A DNA stretch of 64,000 nt from Pseudoalteromonas sp. GCY (GTDB lineage Bacteria > Pseudomonadota > Gammaproteobacteria > Enterobacterales > Alteromonadaceae). The notes below the pieces were generated by a model. The model saw nothing but the letters and a program-made list of their open reading frames with translations. It was not told the DNA's origin and made no database searches. The stretch spans positions 62,001-126,000 of the forward strand of contig NZ_CP068022.1 of assembly GCF_016695175.1 (NCBI RefSeq), in the 5' to 3' direction. The number at the start of each line of letters is the position of its first letter. Position 1 is the first letter of the stretch. Of the stretch, positions 9,604 to 18,266 are shown one piece after another. The position numbers and the translations under genes were made by a program.

Positions 9604-10667
9604 GATACTTCCTCAGTGACTTGGCATTGTTTTAGCCAGTTTTCTACTTGTTTTAATTCCTGCTCGTTGCCGATAGAGATCCGCAGCCAGTTGTCCTCGC
9701 CAAACAGCACAAATGGCCGCATGATTAACCCTTGGCGCATCGCTTGCTCCACAAACTGTTTGTCGGTTAGCTGTAAAGTAACAAAGTTGCCTTCGCCGCA
9801 TAGTATTGCGCTTGCGAACTCGCTGTCTTGTAGCCATTGTATAAGCTTCTTTTTTGCTAGGTTCAAAATAGAGACTTGCCGGCGCATCTGCGTTATCGCG
9901 TCTGACGTTAACGCTGTTGCTGCTATTTGTGCTACGACCGTAGAAACAGGGTAGGGCGCAATCACTTTTCTCACCGGTGCCAATAGCGCTTCACTCGCTA
10001 ACATAAAGCCAACGCGCAGTCCTGCCAGTGCAAACGCTTTAGATAGCGTGCGCAGCACAACGACATTTGAGAATTCTTTGATAAGCTCGACACAGGTTTT
10101 TTCTTCACAGAACTCAATATAAGCTTCATCAACGACCACGATTGCACGGCCTTTAAGCTTATCAGCAAGTGCTGCGACTTTGCTGGCAGGTTGTAATGCG
10201 CCGGTTGGGTTATTTGGATTACACACAAATACCAATTTAGCGTCACCAATTGCACTGATGAGCGAACCTACATCGTCGTTGGCAAGCTGCGCTTGGCTTA
10301 ATTCGTTAATCGCGATGTTATGGGTGTCTGCCGTTACTTTGTACATACCATAGGTAGGGGTAAAGATTGCAATGCTATCTTTGGCCGGTTCACAATACGT
10401 TCGTACTAATAACTCAATGCCTTCATCGGCACCACGCGTCATCAGTACATTTGTTTGCTCGATCTTAGCGTAGCCTGCATAGGCATCAATTACCGCTTGT
10501 GGCTGCGGATCTGGATAACGGTTTAAGTTATCAAAGCACATTTCAAGCACACGAGCGTATGGACTTTCATTGGCATTGAGCCACGTGGTGCCAGTCAACT
10601 TTGCACTCTTTGCAGAGCTGTAGGCCTTAAGTTTTTCAATGTTATTTGGTAGCGCAATATTAGTCAT
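9600..10667 (-). CDS. hisC: Histidinol-phosphate aminotransferase HisC
   Basis: 355-residue class-II PLP aminotransferase. WLNANESPYA near residue 30, the core VCNPNNPTGALQPAS, VVDEAYIEF, and the PLP lysine in RTLSKAFALAGLRVGFML (around residue 215) followed by the phosphate-binding Arg. It makes histidinol phosphate from imidazole acetol phosphate. Overlaps hisD by 8 bases and hisB by 4. Confidence 0.97.
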   Translation of the reverse strand: MTNIALPNNIEKLKAYSSAKSAKLTGTTWLNANESPYARVLEMCFDNLNRYPDPQPQAVIDAYAGYAKIEQTNVLMTRGADEGIELLVRTYCEPAKDSIAIFTPTYGMYKVTADTHNIAINELSQAQLANDDVGSLISAIGDAKLVFVCNPNNPTGALQPASKVAALADKLKGRAIVVVDEAYIEFCEEKTCVELIKEFSNVVVLRTLSKAFALAGLRVGFMLASEALLAPVRKVIAPYPVSTVVAQIAATALTSDAITQMRRQVSILNLAKKKLIQWLQDSEFASAILCGEGNFVTLQLTDKQFVEQAMRQGLIMRPFVLFGEDNWLRISIGNEQELKQVENWLKQCQVTEEVS

Positions 10668-11955
10668 TATTATTCTCCAGCCTCACTTTAACGGCGTTCG
10701 CGTGTGCATCTAGGCCCTCAGCTTGTGCCAAAGGTAAAATCGCAGTACTTAACCCACGTAGCCCTTCTTTTGTGATGGTTTGTACTGTGTAAGCCTTATA
10801 AAAATCCATCAGGTTTAAACTTGAGTAGGTTTTTGAATAACCATAGGTTGGTAACACATGGTTGGTGCCAGAAGCATAGTCACCTGCTGACTCTGGCGTA
10901 TAGTCACCTACAAACACTGAGCCTGCGTTTTTTACTAGCGGCAGGAAACGCTCCGCATCTCTTATCTGCAAGATAAGGTGCTCTGGCCCATACTCTGCTG
11001 AGATCTCAAATGCTTGCTCTACGCTTTCAACTAAAATCAGCGTGCTGTTTTTAAGCGCGGCTCTTGCAATATCGGCGCGACTAAGCTTGCTTAGTTGACG
11101 CTCGATTGCAGCTTCAGTTTCTTCGATAAGTTGACTGTCAGACGCTAACAATATTACTTGCGAGTCTTCCCCATGCTCCGCTTGAGAAAGTAGATCGGCG
11201 GCGATAAATTCTGGGTTAGCGCCCTTATCTGCAATCACTAACACCTCAGAAGGGCCAGCCGGCATATCAATCGCAAGTCCCGGCACTGACTGAGAAAGCA
11301 GCTGTTTTGCCATTGTGACAAAGCTATTGCCTGGACCAAAAATTTTGTTCACTTTTGGTACGCTGTTAGTACCTAGCGCCATGGCAGCAATTGCACCTGC
11401 ACCACCACATTCAATCACATCCGTAACGCCACACAATTTAGCCGCATACAAAATCGCAGGATGTATTTGGCTATCGCCTTTAACCGGCGTCGCCAACACG
11501 ATTGTTTTTGCACCACTTAGCTGCGCACACACGCCTTGCATCAATACAGAGGAAGGTAGTGGCGCGCTACCACCTGGCACATATAAACCCACGGCTTCTA
11601 TCGCTTGATATCTGAGCTCGCAGGTCACACCTGGCTGAGTCTCTATTTTCTTGCTTTGTGGTAACTGCAACTGGTGAAACTTTTTAATGTTGCTATACGC
11701 TTGGTCAATAGCACTTTTAAGTTCAGGTGTTAACGCAAATTCGCTTTCAATAAGCTCTGACCCCATTACCCGTATTCTTGGGCTAACACGGGCGTCAAAC
11801 TGCTCGGCATAACTTAGTAACGCGGTGTCGCCGTTGCGAGCGACGTTATCAATTATCTTTTCAACTGCCGATTTTACCTTGCCACCCACTTTGACCGCAG
11901 GACGGCTCAAGCATTCGATGCGTTGCTCGCTGGTGGCTAACTGCCAATCAAACAT
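10660..11955 (-). CDS. hisD: Histidinol dehydrogenase HisD
   Basis: 431 residues, normal length. Contains AVGLYVPGGSAPLPSS (NAD site), GPGNSFVTMAKQ, DMPAGPSEVLVIAD, LLSQAEHGEDSQ (zinc ligands Q and H) and YASGTNHVLPTYG. The zinc enzyme oxidises histidinol to histidine in two NAD-dependent steps, the end of the pathway. It starts 4 bases after the hisG stop. Confidence 0.97.
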   Translation of the reverse strand: MFDWQLATSEQRIECLSRPAVKVGGKVKSAVEKIIDNVARNGDTALLSYAEQFDARVSPRIRVMGSELIESEFALTPELKSAIDQAYSNIKKFHQLQLPQSKKIETQPGVTCELRYQAIEAVGLYVPGGSAPLPSSVLMQGVCAQLSGAKTIVLATPVKGDSQIHPAILYAAKLCGVTDVIECGGAGAIAAMALGTNSVPKVNKIFGPGNSFVTMAKQLLSQSVPGLAIDMPAGPSEVLVIADKGANPEFIAADLLSQAEHGEDSQVILLASDSQLIEETEAAIERQLSKLSRADIARAALKNSTLILVESVEQAFEISAEYGPEHLILQIRDAERFLPLVKNAGSVFVGDYTPESAGDYASGTNHVLPTYGYSKTYSSLNLMDFYKAYTVQTITKEGLRGLSTAILPLAQAEGLDAHANAVKVRLENNND

Positions 11956-11959
11956 GCTG

Positions 11960-12859
11960 TTACTCCATCATCTTTTCAATTGGCATGACGAGAATCGAGT
12001 TAGCACCAAGCGCTTTTAACTCTTCCATCGTCTCCCAAAATAGAGTTTCAGAGCTGACCATGTGAAGTGCAACATATTCATCGCTGCCAGCAAGTGCAAG
12101 TAAAGTTGGTTGGCCTGTGCCTGGAAGTAATGCACATACTTCATCTAACTTATTCTTTGGTGCATGCATCATGATGTACTTACTTTCTTTTGCTTGTTTC
12201 ACCCCTTTAAGGCGTGGCATTAGCTTATCGATCAGCGCAAGCTTACTTTGGTCAGTCAACGCTGCATTTTGAATGAGGCAAGCATTGGATTCTAAGATGG
12301 TATCCCCTTGCATAAGACCATTAGCTTCGAGCGTTGCACCGGTTGATACTAAGTCACAAATGGCGTCAGCAAGGCCTGCTCGAGGTGCAACTTCTACTGA
12401 GCCTGTTAACATGACCACACTGGCATCGATGCTCTCACGTTTTAGATATTGCTTTAAAATCTCAGGGTAGGTGGTTGCGATGCGTTTGCCGTTAAACCAG
12501 GCTTTCTCCTGTTGACCTAGCTCTTGTGGCCACGCCAGCGCTAGGCGGCAAAAACCAAAGTCCAATTTTGAAAGTTTAGTGACTTCAGCAAACTGCTCGT
12601 TGCGAACACGCTCAGCTTGAACTTCTTCTAACACGTTTTCGCCAACAATGCCTAAATCACAAACGCCGTCCATTACAAGGCCCGGAATATCGTCATCACG
12701 TACTCTAAGTACATCAATAGGCATGTTGGTAGAGTGGGCGATCAAACGTTGTTCACGTAAGTTTAGTTTTACACCAAGTTGTTTGAGTAGGGCTTGGCAA
12801 TCCTTTGAAAGACGGCCTGATTTTTGGATTGCGATTCTTAAACGGTTGCTGTTGCTCAT
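11960..12859 (-). CDS. hisG: ATP phosphoribosyltransferase HisG (long form)
   Basis: 299 residues, so the long hexameric form with a C-terminal ACT-like regulatory domain (about 225-299) that binds histidine for feedback inhibition. [35 protein letters not shown] and the PRPP loop [20 protein letters not shown] are visible. It makes phosphoribosyl-ATP, the committed step. First structural gene of the operon, directly behind the attenuator. Confidence 0.97.
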   Translation of the reverse strand: MSNSNRLRIAIQKSGRLSKDCQALLKQLGVKLNLREQRLIAHSTNMPIDVLRVRDDDIPGLVMDGVCDLGIVGENVLEEVQAERVRNEQFAEVTKLSKLDFGFCRLALAWPQELGQQEKAWFNGKRIATTYPEILKQYLKRESIDASVVMLTGSVEVAPRAGLADAICDLVSTGATLEANGLMQGDTILESNACLIQNAALTDQSKLALIDKLMPRLKGVKQAKESKYIMMHAPKNKLDEVCALLPGTGQPTLLALAGSDEYVALHMVSSETLFWETMEELKALGANSILVMPIEKMME

Positions 12860-12884
12860 TATTTATTTCCTAATTCTTTAAACG

Positions 12885-12910
12885 AAAAACCCCGAGGCGG
12901 AACCTCGGGG
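12885..12910 (-). terminator. his operon attenuator (terminator hairpin)
   Basis: On the minus strand an 8-bp GC-rich stem CCCCGAGG / CCTCGGGG with a 5-base loop and a following T-run (TTTTTCG), between the leader peptide and hisG. Upstream GGTTATTCC/GGAACC-type segments could form the competing antiterminator. Classic his attenuation is the natural reading. Confidence 0.9.
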
Positions 12911-12989
12911 CGAAATAAACTTTGACTATACTTTTTGCTTCGCCGGAGGTTCCTTTAAGGAATAACCCACCAGCGAAATAACTGACAGG

Positions 12990-13040
12990 TTATCCCGTAT
13001 GATGATGGTGATGATGAATTGCTGTCAGTATCATTAGCAT
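12990..13040 (-). CDS. hisL: his operon leader peptide, 16 residues
   Basis: ATG at 13040 starts MLMILTAIHHHHHHTG followed by TAA. Six consecutive His codons (CAT/CAC) sit near the end of the peptide, the ribosome-stalling signal of his attenuation. AGGT lies six bases before the start. The next element downstream is the attenuator hairpin, then hisG. When charged tRNA-His is scarce the ribosome stalls in the His run and the terminator cannot form. Confidence 0.95.
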   Translation of the reverse strand: MLMILTAIHHHHHHTG

Positions 13041-13195
13041 GATGTTACCTTTGTAATATATCTGCTGTTCAAAAATTTCATTTATAGATAAACATAATTT
13101 TGTTCTACTTGGCAATCATTTTTTTACGCAAATTAAAGAATAGCTTATAACAGCCGATAATAAGTAAGACCAACAGTAGGTTAGTGGAGGAACAG

Positions 13196-13441
13196 ATGGA
13201 TGCATTTAAACCTTTTTTAGGCCCAATCGTACGGCTAGATGTAACTCATAAGTCTGCATTTCATGTGGCTGGTGTGCAGCACTATAAGATTGAAAAAGTT
13301 AAGAAAGATCTAAAAACCGAGATCGAACTTAAACGCCAAGCTGCTGAGCATGAAAAAATTAAAGAAAGCGAAGATGAAGAGGATGAGGAGGAAAAATCTC
13401 ACGAAGAACATAAGGGTGAGAATCTAGATACATGGGCGTAG
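13196..13441 (+). CDS. Small acidic-tailed protein of unknown function
   Basis: 81 residues from ATG 13196, chosen over GTG 13184 because GGAGG lies six bases upstream. The N-terminal 35 residues (MDAFKPFLGPIVRLDVTHKS) look folded. The rest is a charged helix that becomes very acidic (SEDEEDEEEKSHEEHKGEN). No family is recognised. Divergent from the his leader. Good ribosome-binding site and an organised sequence argue for a real gene. Confidence 0.6.
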   Translation: MDAFKPFLGPIVRLDVTHKSAFHVAGVQHYKIEKVKKDLKTEIELKRQAAEHEKIKESEDEEDEEEKSHEEHKGENLDTWA

Positions 13442-13536
13442 ATATAATTATGCTGGCTCTAACCTATTGAACATCTCTCAATACCAAAGCTTATCTATCC
13501 GCCAATAAGCCCATCATCCGCTCTTTCGAACCTAGT

Positions 13537-14541
13537 TTATTTATCGTTTAGCTCAGCTAAAGCGCGGCGAATATCTCGCTCAGTTGAACGCACTTTGGTG
13601 AGATTCAATGCCTGAAGGTAGGCACTTCTAGCCTTTTTGTTTTGTTTCAGTACTCGGTATAACTCAGCCTGAAGCATTAAATACTCTATATGCTGCTCAT
13701 CCTGTACCCGCTCTTTTCCCAATAAGCGTTCCATAGCATCAACAGCCCTACGCTTATCACCGTGTTGCTGAAGCGCTAAATAAACCGATGAAACACAAGC
13801 ATCTCTCCACGTTGGTAGTTGGCTTAATGCAATATGCTCAATCAGGCACCCGTTAGTAAATAAACGCTGCGCTCCGTCTTTCGCTGAAAAAGTCCACAAT
13901 AAGTTAGCAGCTCGATGGATCAAAACGATATCTTGCGCATAATGTTGACCCACAGAAGCTACCGTTTTTAGGGCTAACTCTTCATTTTGTGTGTTTTGTA
14001 AGTAGTCCATAAAAGCCAAGTTATAGTAGCGGTCATCCATTGCTTTTAGTCTATCAACTATCGTTTTTGATGCTTTTTTTTCAAAATCCCAAAAGCCACT
14101 TTCTATAGCTAATGCTTTCGCTGCAGATACTAAGTACTCAGGATTATTTGGCGCCAATTCTGCAGCTCTTATAAAGTGCTTGTTAGACTTCTCAACTAAG
14201 CTAAGTTTATTAAAAAGGTTTGACTGTTGTTTAATTTGATACCATAAATTACCAGCAGTAAAATGCACCTTTGCATTGTCTATATGGCGCTTAATCAAGG
14301 TGTTTAACAGTATTTCTTTATTACCATCATTTTGCGCAACCGCAACTGACACGGCCATTATTTCTGCATCAAGCTCTTTATCTTTTAGCGTGTTAAGCAT
14401 TTTAGTGACTTGCTGATACTGACGATTATAAAAAGCAGACTCAAGCATTGTTATTTGAGGATTGGGTTGCTGTGCTTGTGTTAAAGCACTATACAAAATA
14501 ATAACCGTGCAAAAGGTATATATAAGCGATTTAATAAACAT
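13537..14541 (-). CDS. Exported TPR-like repeat protein
   Basis: 334 residues with signal peptide MFIKSLIYTFCTVIILYSALTQA. The body is helical with TPR-like pairs, for example around residues 115-160 (KHFIRAAELAPNNPEYLVSA) and 290-325 (AELYRVLKQNKKARSAYLQA). AAGGA precedes ATG 14541. TPR proteins in the periplasm usually scaffold protein complexes; the partner is unknown and no operon context helps. Confidence 0.65.
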   Translation of the reverse strand: MFIKSLIYTFCTVIILYSALTQAQQPNPQITMLESAFYNRQYQQVTKMLNTLKDKELDAEIMAVSVAVAQNDGNKEILLNTLIKRHIDNAKVHFTAGNLWYQIKQQSNLFNKLSLVEKSNKHFIRAAELAPNNPEYLVSAAKALAIESGFWDFEKKASKTIVDRLKAMDDRYYNLAFMDYLQNTQNEELALKTVASVGQHYAQDIVLIHRAANLLWTFSAKDGAQRLFTNGCLIEHIALSQLPTWRDACVSSVYLALQQHGDKRRAVDAMERLLGKERVQDEQHIEYLMLQAELYRVLKQNKKARSAYLQALNLTKVRSTERDIRRALAELNDK

Positions 14542-14819
14542 GTTGTGTCCTTTTTAGTGTGTCCATTATCACTATTGTGTGTTTTCTAACGTAAGCTTAA
14601 TTCGCAGTTTTGATACCAGCTTTTACTTTTTATATTTTTATTCATACAATCAATATGATGTAGGCTGTTATCGCTTTACTCTTACTGTATTTTGCGTGCC
14701 ATTATCGATACACTCGTCGTGTTCTGTTTCGATACCGATACATTTGATAGTTCTGTTTGTATTCAATAAATCAAACAAAGTTGCATAAATTAACGACCAT
14801 TTATTTAAGGAGAAATAAC

Positions 14820-15164
14820 ATGTCGTATAAATCAGTAAAAAATCTCATAGGTTGGTTCGTTGTAGGTCTGTCTGTGCTAGCGTTAGCCCCCAGTGTTGTG
14901 CCCGGTAGCATGGCTGTTTTAGCATTTTACTTAAGCCTTGTACTGCTCCTAGTTTCCTTGTTTACCATTTCTTCGGCCAATCACCGCCACTTTAAATTGA
15001 CAGCAATCATTGTCGGTGTCGGTATGCTGGTTTTGAACGATTACTTGCGTGTTGTAATGCCTTCACCAGAGCCTACTTGGCCTAACCGCATCGCTTTGTA
15101 TCTCGTGTATTTCACTATTTGTGGGGTAGGCATGATTAAGATTAAACGACAACTTAACAGGTAA
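14820..15164 (+). CDS. Small inner-membrane protein
   Basis: 114 residues from ATG 14820, with AAGGAGA eight bases upstream. Four hydrophobic segments (about 8-30, 33-51, 60-78, 90-107) fill the whole protein. No family is recognised. The upstream 14542-14819 stretch is AT-rich and shows no supported gene. Confidence 0.6.
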   Translation: MSYKSVKNLIGWFVVGLSVLALAPSVVPGSMAVLAFYLSLVLLLVSLFTISSANHRHFKLTAIIVGVGMLVLNDYLRVVMPSPEPTWPNRIALYLVYFTICGVGMIKIKRQLNR

Positions 15165-15251
15165 ACACTCAGTTATTGCCAAACAGCGGTTGCGATTTGA
15201 TGCTTAGCCACATACAATTTCGCGACCTGTCTGTTTGTAAACTACATTACT

Positions 15252-17174
15252 TTGGCTGTATCTACGACTTTCTCTTCTACGGGGCCTTTAGCCCAGCATT
15301 TCCCGGGCTATCAACCAAGACAGCCCCAAATTGATATGGCTATTGCGGTAGAAGAAACCATACAAAATGGTGGACAATGCATCGCCGAAGCAGGAACAGG
15401 GACGGGTAAAACGTTTGCCTATCTCATTCCTGCCTTTCAGTCTAAAGGTAAAGTCATCGTCTCAACCGGCTCTAAGGCCTTGCAAGAGCAATTATTCCAT
15501 CGTGACGTGCCGACCCTAAAAAAGGTGCTTGGCAGTGGGAAAAAAGTCACTTTGCTAAAGGGTAGAGCCAATTACCTTTGCCCTTATCGTTTATCACAGC
15601 ATTTGAGCCATGTGCCAACCGACGACCCAGATGTTATGCATCAACTTGCCATGGTTGCAAAGTTCGCTTCTGAAACACACAGTGGAGACTTAGCCGACTG
15701 TGTGGGTATCGAAGAAGACGCAAAAGTATTACCCTACGTTACCTCAACTGCAGATAACTGTTTAGGGAAAGAGTGCCCAGACTATGAAGACTGTTATATC
15801 CGAAAGGCAAGATTGAAGGCTGTCGATGCCGATGTTGTGGTGATCAATCATCATTTATTTTTTGCCGATATGGCCGTAAAAGATTTAGGTTTTGCGGAGC
15901 TAATGCCAACCGCAGATAGCTATATCTTCGATGAAGCACATCAATTACCAGAAATAGCCAGTGACTACTTTGGTGAGACTATCAGCACTAAAGCTTTGCA
16001 GGCGCTTATTAACGATTTAAGGGTGATCTACCGTTCTGATATTCCAGATATGTTGCAACTAGGCAAAACGCTCAATAAATTGGAAACTAGTGTCGCCGAT
16101 TTGCGTTTGGTATTTGGTGGCGATGGTGCTCGTGGTGATTGGCGTGAGGCGCTGGCGAATAAACCGATTTGCGATGCGATGCATCGAGTGATAGCTAACT
16201 TAGACTTTCTCTATAAAGTGCTCAAGCTTTGTCTGGATAGAAGCGAAAAAATAGAACACCCATTTGAAAAGGTCATGACCTTTAAAAATCAGTTTGAACG
16301 TGCCTTTGATACCAGTCAAACTGGATTTAGTTACTGGTTCGAAACCACAAGACGCTTTTTATCTATTCATATCACGCCGCTTGATGTATCAAGTAAGTTT
16401 GCACAAATTGTCAAAACCACTGAGGCAAGCTTTGTATTTACCTCCGCCACCTTATCCGTTGATAATTCCCTGGAGCACTTTAGTCGTAGCTTAGGACTCA
16501 AACCGACCTCACAATTTATTGTTGATAGTCCATTTGACTATAAGCAGCAGGCTTTACTCTGCCTGCCACGCTATTTGCCAGAAACCCGTGACGACTTAAT
16601 GCCACATGCGCTGGTAAAGCTTGCAAAACAGGTGATTGAAGCTGCAAAAGGGCGTACATTTTTACTCTTTACCAGCTATCGCGCGATGCATTTAGTGTAC
16701 GAAGGGCTGAATACGGCACTGCAATACCCCATTTTTATGCAGGGTCAAGCATCGAAACGGATAATTTTAGAGCAATTTATTCGGCACGGTAACGCCGTAC
16801 TACTTGGTACAGCTTCTTTTTGGGAAGGCGTGGATGTGAGAGGTGACACTTTGAGTTGTGTCGTCATTGATAAGCTACCATTTGCTTCACCAGATGACCC
16901 TTTGTTGCAAGCGCGCATGCGAGACGCTGAAATGCGTGGATTGGAACCCTTTGATGCAATACAACTCCCCCAAGCTGTTATCGCGCTGAAACAAGGGGTT
17001 GGGCGATTAATTCGTGATGCTAACGATAAAGGTGTACTGATTATTTGCGATAATCGCTTAGTTACGAGAAAATACGGCCAGACGTTTTTAAGTAGTTTGC
17101 CTGATATGTCTCGCACGAGAGACTTAAACAAGGCAATTCGATTTTTAGAGAATATTGATAAAAATGAAAAATAA
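15252..17174 (+). CDS. yoaA: ATP-dependent DNA helicase YoaA (XPD/DinG-like, iron-sulfur)
   Basis: 640 residues, the usual YoaA length. Walker A is AEAGTGTGKTFAYLIP (around 38-50). Four Cys for a 4Fe-4S cluster lie in NYLCPYRL and NCLGKECPDYEDCYIRK; Walker B/DEAH is IFDEAHQLPEIA; motif VI is QGVGRLIR. YoaA is a damage-response helicase that in E. coli works with HolC. The only in-frame start covering the conserved N-terminus is TTG 15252, without a clear ribosome-binding site; upstream the frame closes at TGA 15198. Overlaps tsaB. Confidence 0.92.
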   Translation: MAVSTTFSSTGPLAQHFPGYQPRQPQIDMAIAVEETIQNGGQCIAEAGTGTGKTFAYLIPAFQSKGKVIVSTGSKALQEQLFHRDVPTLKKVLGSGKKVTLLKGRANYLCPYRLSQHLSHVPTDDPDVMHQLAMVAKFASETHSGDLADCVGIEEDAKVLPYVTSTADNCLGKECPDYEDCYIRKARLKAVDADVVVINHHLFFADMAVKDLGFAELMPTADSYIFDEAHQLPEIASDYFGETISTKALQALINDLRVIYRSDIPDMLQLGKTLNKLETSVADLRLVFGGDGARGDWREALANKPICDAMHRVIANLDFLYKVLKLCLDRSEKIEHPFEKVMTFKNQFERAFDTSQTGFSYWFETTRRFLSIHITPLDVSSKFAQIVKTTEASFVFTSATLSVDNSLEHFSRSLGLKPTSQFIVDSPFDYKQQALLCLPRYLPETRDDLMPHALVKLAKQVIEAAKGRTFLLFTSYRAMHLVYEGLNTALQYPIFMQGQASKRIILEQFIRHGNAVLLGTASFWEGVDVRGDTLSCVVIDKLPFASPDDPLLQARMRDAEMRGLEPFDAIQLPQAVIALKQGVGRLIRDANDKGVLIICDNRLVTRKYGQTFLSSLPDMSRTRDLNKAIRFLENIDKNEK

Positions 17175-17850
17175 CCTGTTGGCCATAGACGCCTCCACCG
17201 AAGCACTCAGTATTGCATTGCACTATGAAGGCAAGTTTATTCGCCACTTCGAGGTTTGCCCACAGCAGCATAGCCAAAAGATACTTCCCTTAGTTGAACG
17301 TATTTTACGCGAAGCCGATATCACGCTTAGTGAGCTTGATGGCATTGTATTTGGACGTGGGCCTGGCAGCTTTACTGGTGTGAGAATAAGTACAGCGGTT
17401 GCGCAAGGCTTAGCATATTCTTCAGGTCTTAAGTTGGTTGGCGTTTCAACTTTGCAGGCGATGGCGCAACAGGCATACATGGAAGCAGGCAAGTCCAGCG
17501 TAGTGTCGGCAATAGATGCACGTATGGGTGAGATCTACTTATGCCAATACAACGGCGAAACTAGTGGTGTTATTCAACCAAGCACCGAAGAAACAGTTAT
17601 TAAACCTGAAAATATCGACTTTACGTCAAGTGGTGCGGCAGGTGTTGGTACAGGATGGCAAGCATTCTCAGAGCTTGCCACACAGCTTGAATGCGAAATC
17701 ATTGACAATATCACGTTACCTGATGCTTATTACATGCTGTTTATAGCCGACGATAGTTTCACACAAGGCCTATCTGTGGATGCAGCTGACGCCCAGCCAA
17801 AATATGTGAGGGATACTGTTACGTGGAAAAAGTTGCCAGGTCGAGAATAA
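17164..17850 (+). CDS. tsaB: tRNA threonylcarbamoyladenosine biosynthesis protein TsaB
   Basis: 228 residues from ATG 17164 (overlapping the yoaA end by 11 bases), starting MKNNLLAIDASTEALSIAL. The ASKHA-fold signature FGRGPGSFTGVRISTAVAQG is intact, and HSQKILPLVERIL precedes it. TsaB dimerises with TsaD and, with TsaE, makes the t6A37 modification of ANN-decoding tRNAs. The yoaA-tsaB pair is common in gammaproteobacteria. Confidence 0.95.
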   Translation: MKNNLLAIDASTEALSIALHYEGKFIRHFEVCPQQHSQKILPLVERILREADITLSELDGIVFGRGPGSFTGVRISTAVAQGLAYSSGLKLVGVSTLQAMAQQAYMEAGKSSVVSAIDARMGEIYLCQYNGETSGVIQPSTEETVIKPENIDFTSSGAAGVGTGWQAFSELATQLECEIIDNITLPDAYYMLFIADDSFTQGLSVDAADAQPKYVRDTVTWKKLPGRE

Positions 17851-17894
17851 AGGCGTATTTTTATACAAGCATTTCGTATCTATTGAGCTAAACC

Positions 17895-18191
17895 GTGAAA
17901 CTAAATTCAATCATTCAACAAGCAGGTACATATCAAGTAAAGCCACAGCCTAAAAAGGCGGTGAGTCCTGCTATAGAAGAAGGAAATACGGCTAAGCTCA
18001 ATACCGCTCAGATCAAAACCAGTGAAAAGGGCATTGCGTTGGTGGAGCAATTCCAATCGCAGCAACGTTCTACTATCTACGACCGCCCTAACTTTCGCAC
18101 TGGACAGGCAATTAGTGAATACAAAGCAATTGCAACGGAAGCAAGACGAGATGAGATCAAAAGTATGATTGGCGTCTCTGTTTACGCGTAA
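17895..18191 (+). CDS. Conserved small hypothetical protein
   Basis: 98 residues, GTG start at 17895. The N-terminal half is low-complexity and basic (KPQPKKAVSPAIEEGNTAK); the C-terminal half (ALVEQFQSQQRSTIYDRPNF then AISEYKAIATEARRDEI) is better organised and may be helical. No family is recognised. It lies 45 bases after tsaB and is closed by a strong terminator, so it is probably the last gene of the yoaA-tsaB transcript. Confidence 0.6.
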   Translation: MKLNSIIQQAGTYQVKPQPKKAVSPAIEEGNTAKLNTAQIKTSEKGIALVEQFQSQQRSTIYDRPNFRTGQAISEYKAIATEARRDEIKSMIGVSVYA

Positions 18192-18213
18192 CAACTCTCC
18201 CAAGGATCAAAAA

Positions 18214-18246
18214 GAGAAGGTCAGCAAATGCTGACCTTCTTTGTTT
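18214..18246. terminator. Intrinsic terminator
   Basis: A 12-bp perfect stem AGAAGGTCAGCA / TGCTGACCTTCT with a 2-base loop followed by TTTGTTT. It lies between the convergent 98-residue gene and the alkaline phosphatase gene and has an A-run on the other side. Confidence 0.85.
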
Positions 18247-18266
18247 GGAATAGTAGATGAAGATTT

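Noticed and set aside
14579..14788. 69-codon open frame upstream of the small membrane protein
   Set aside because: Starts without a ribosome-binding site, is Phe/Tyr/Ser-rich as expected of AT-rich DNA and overlaps the leader of a better-supported gene.
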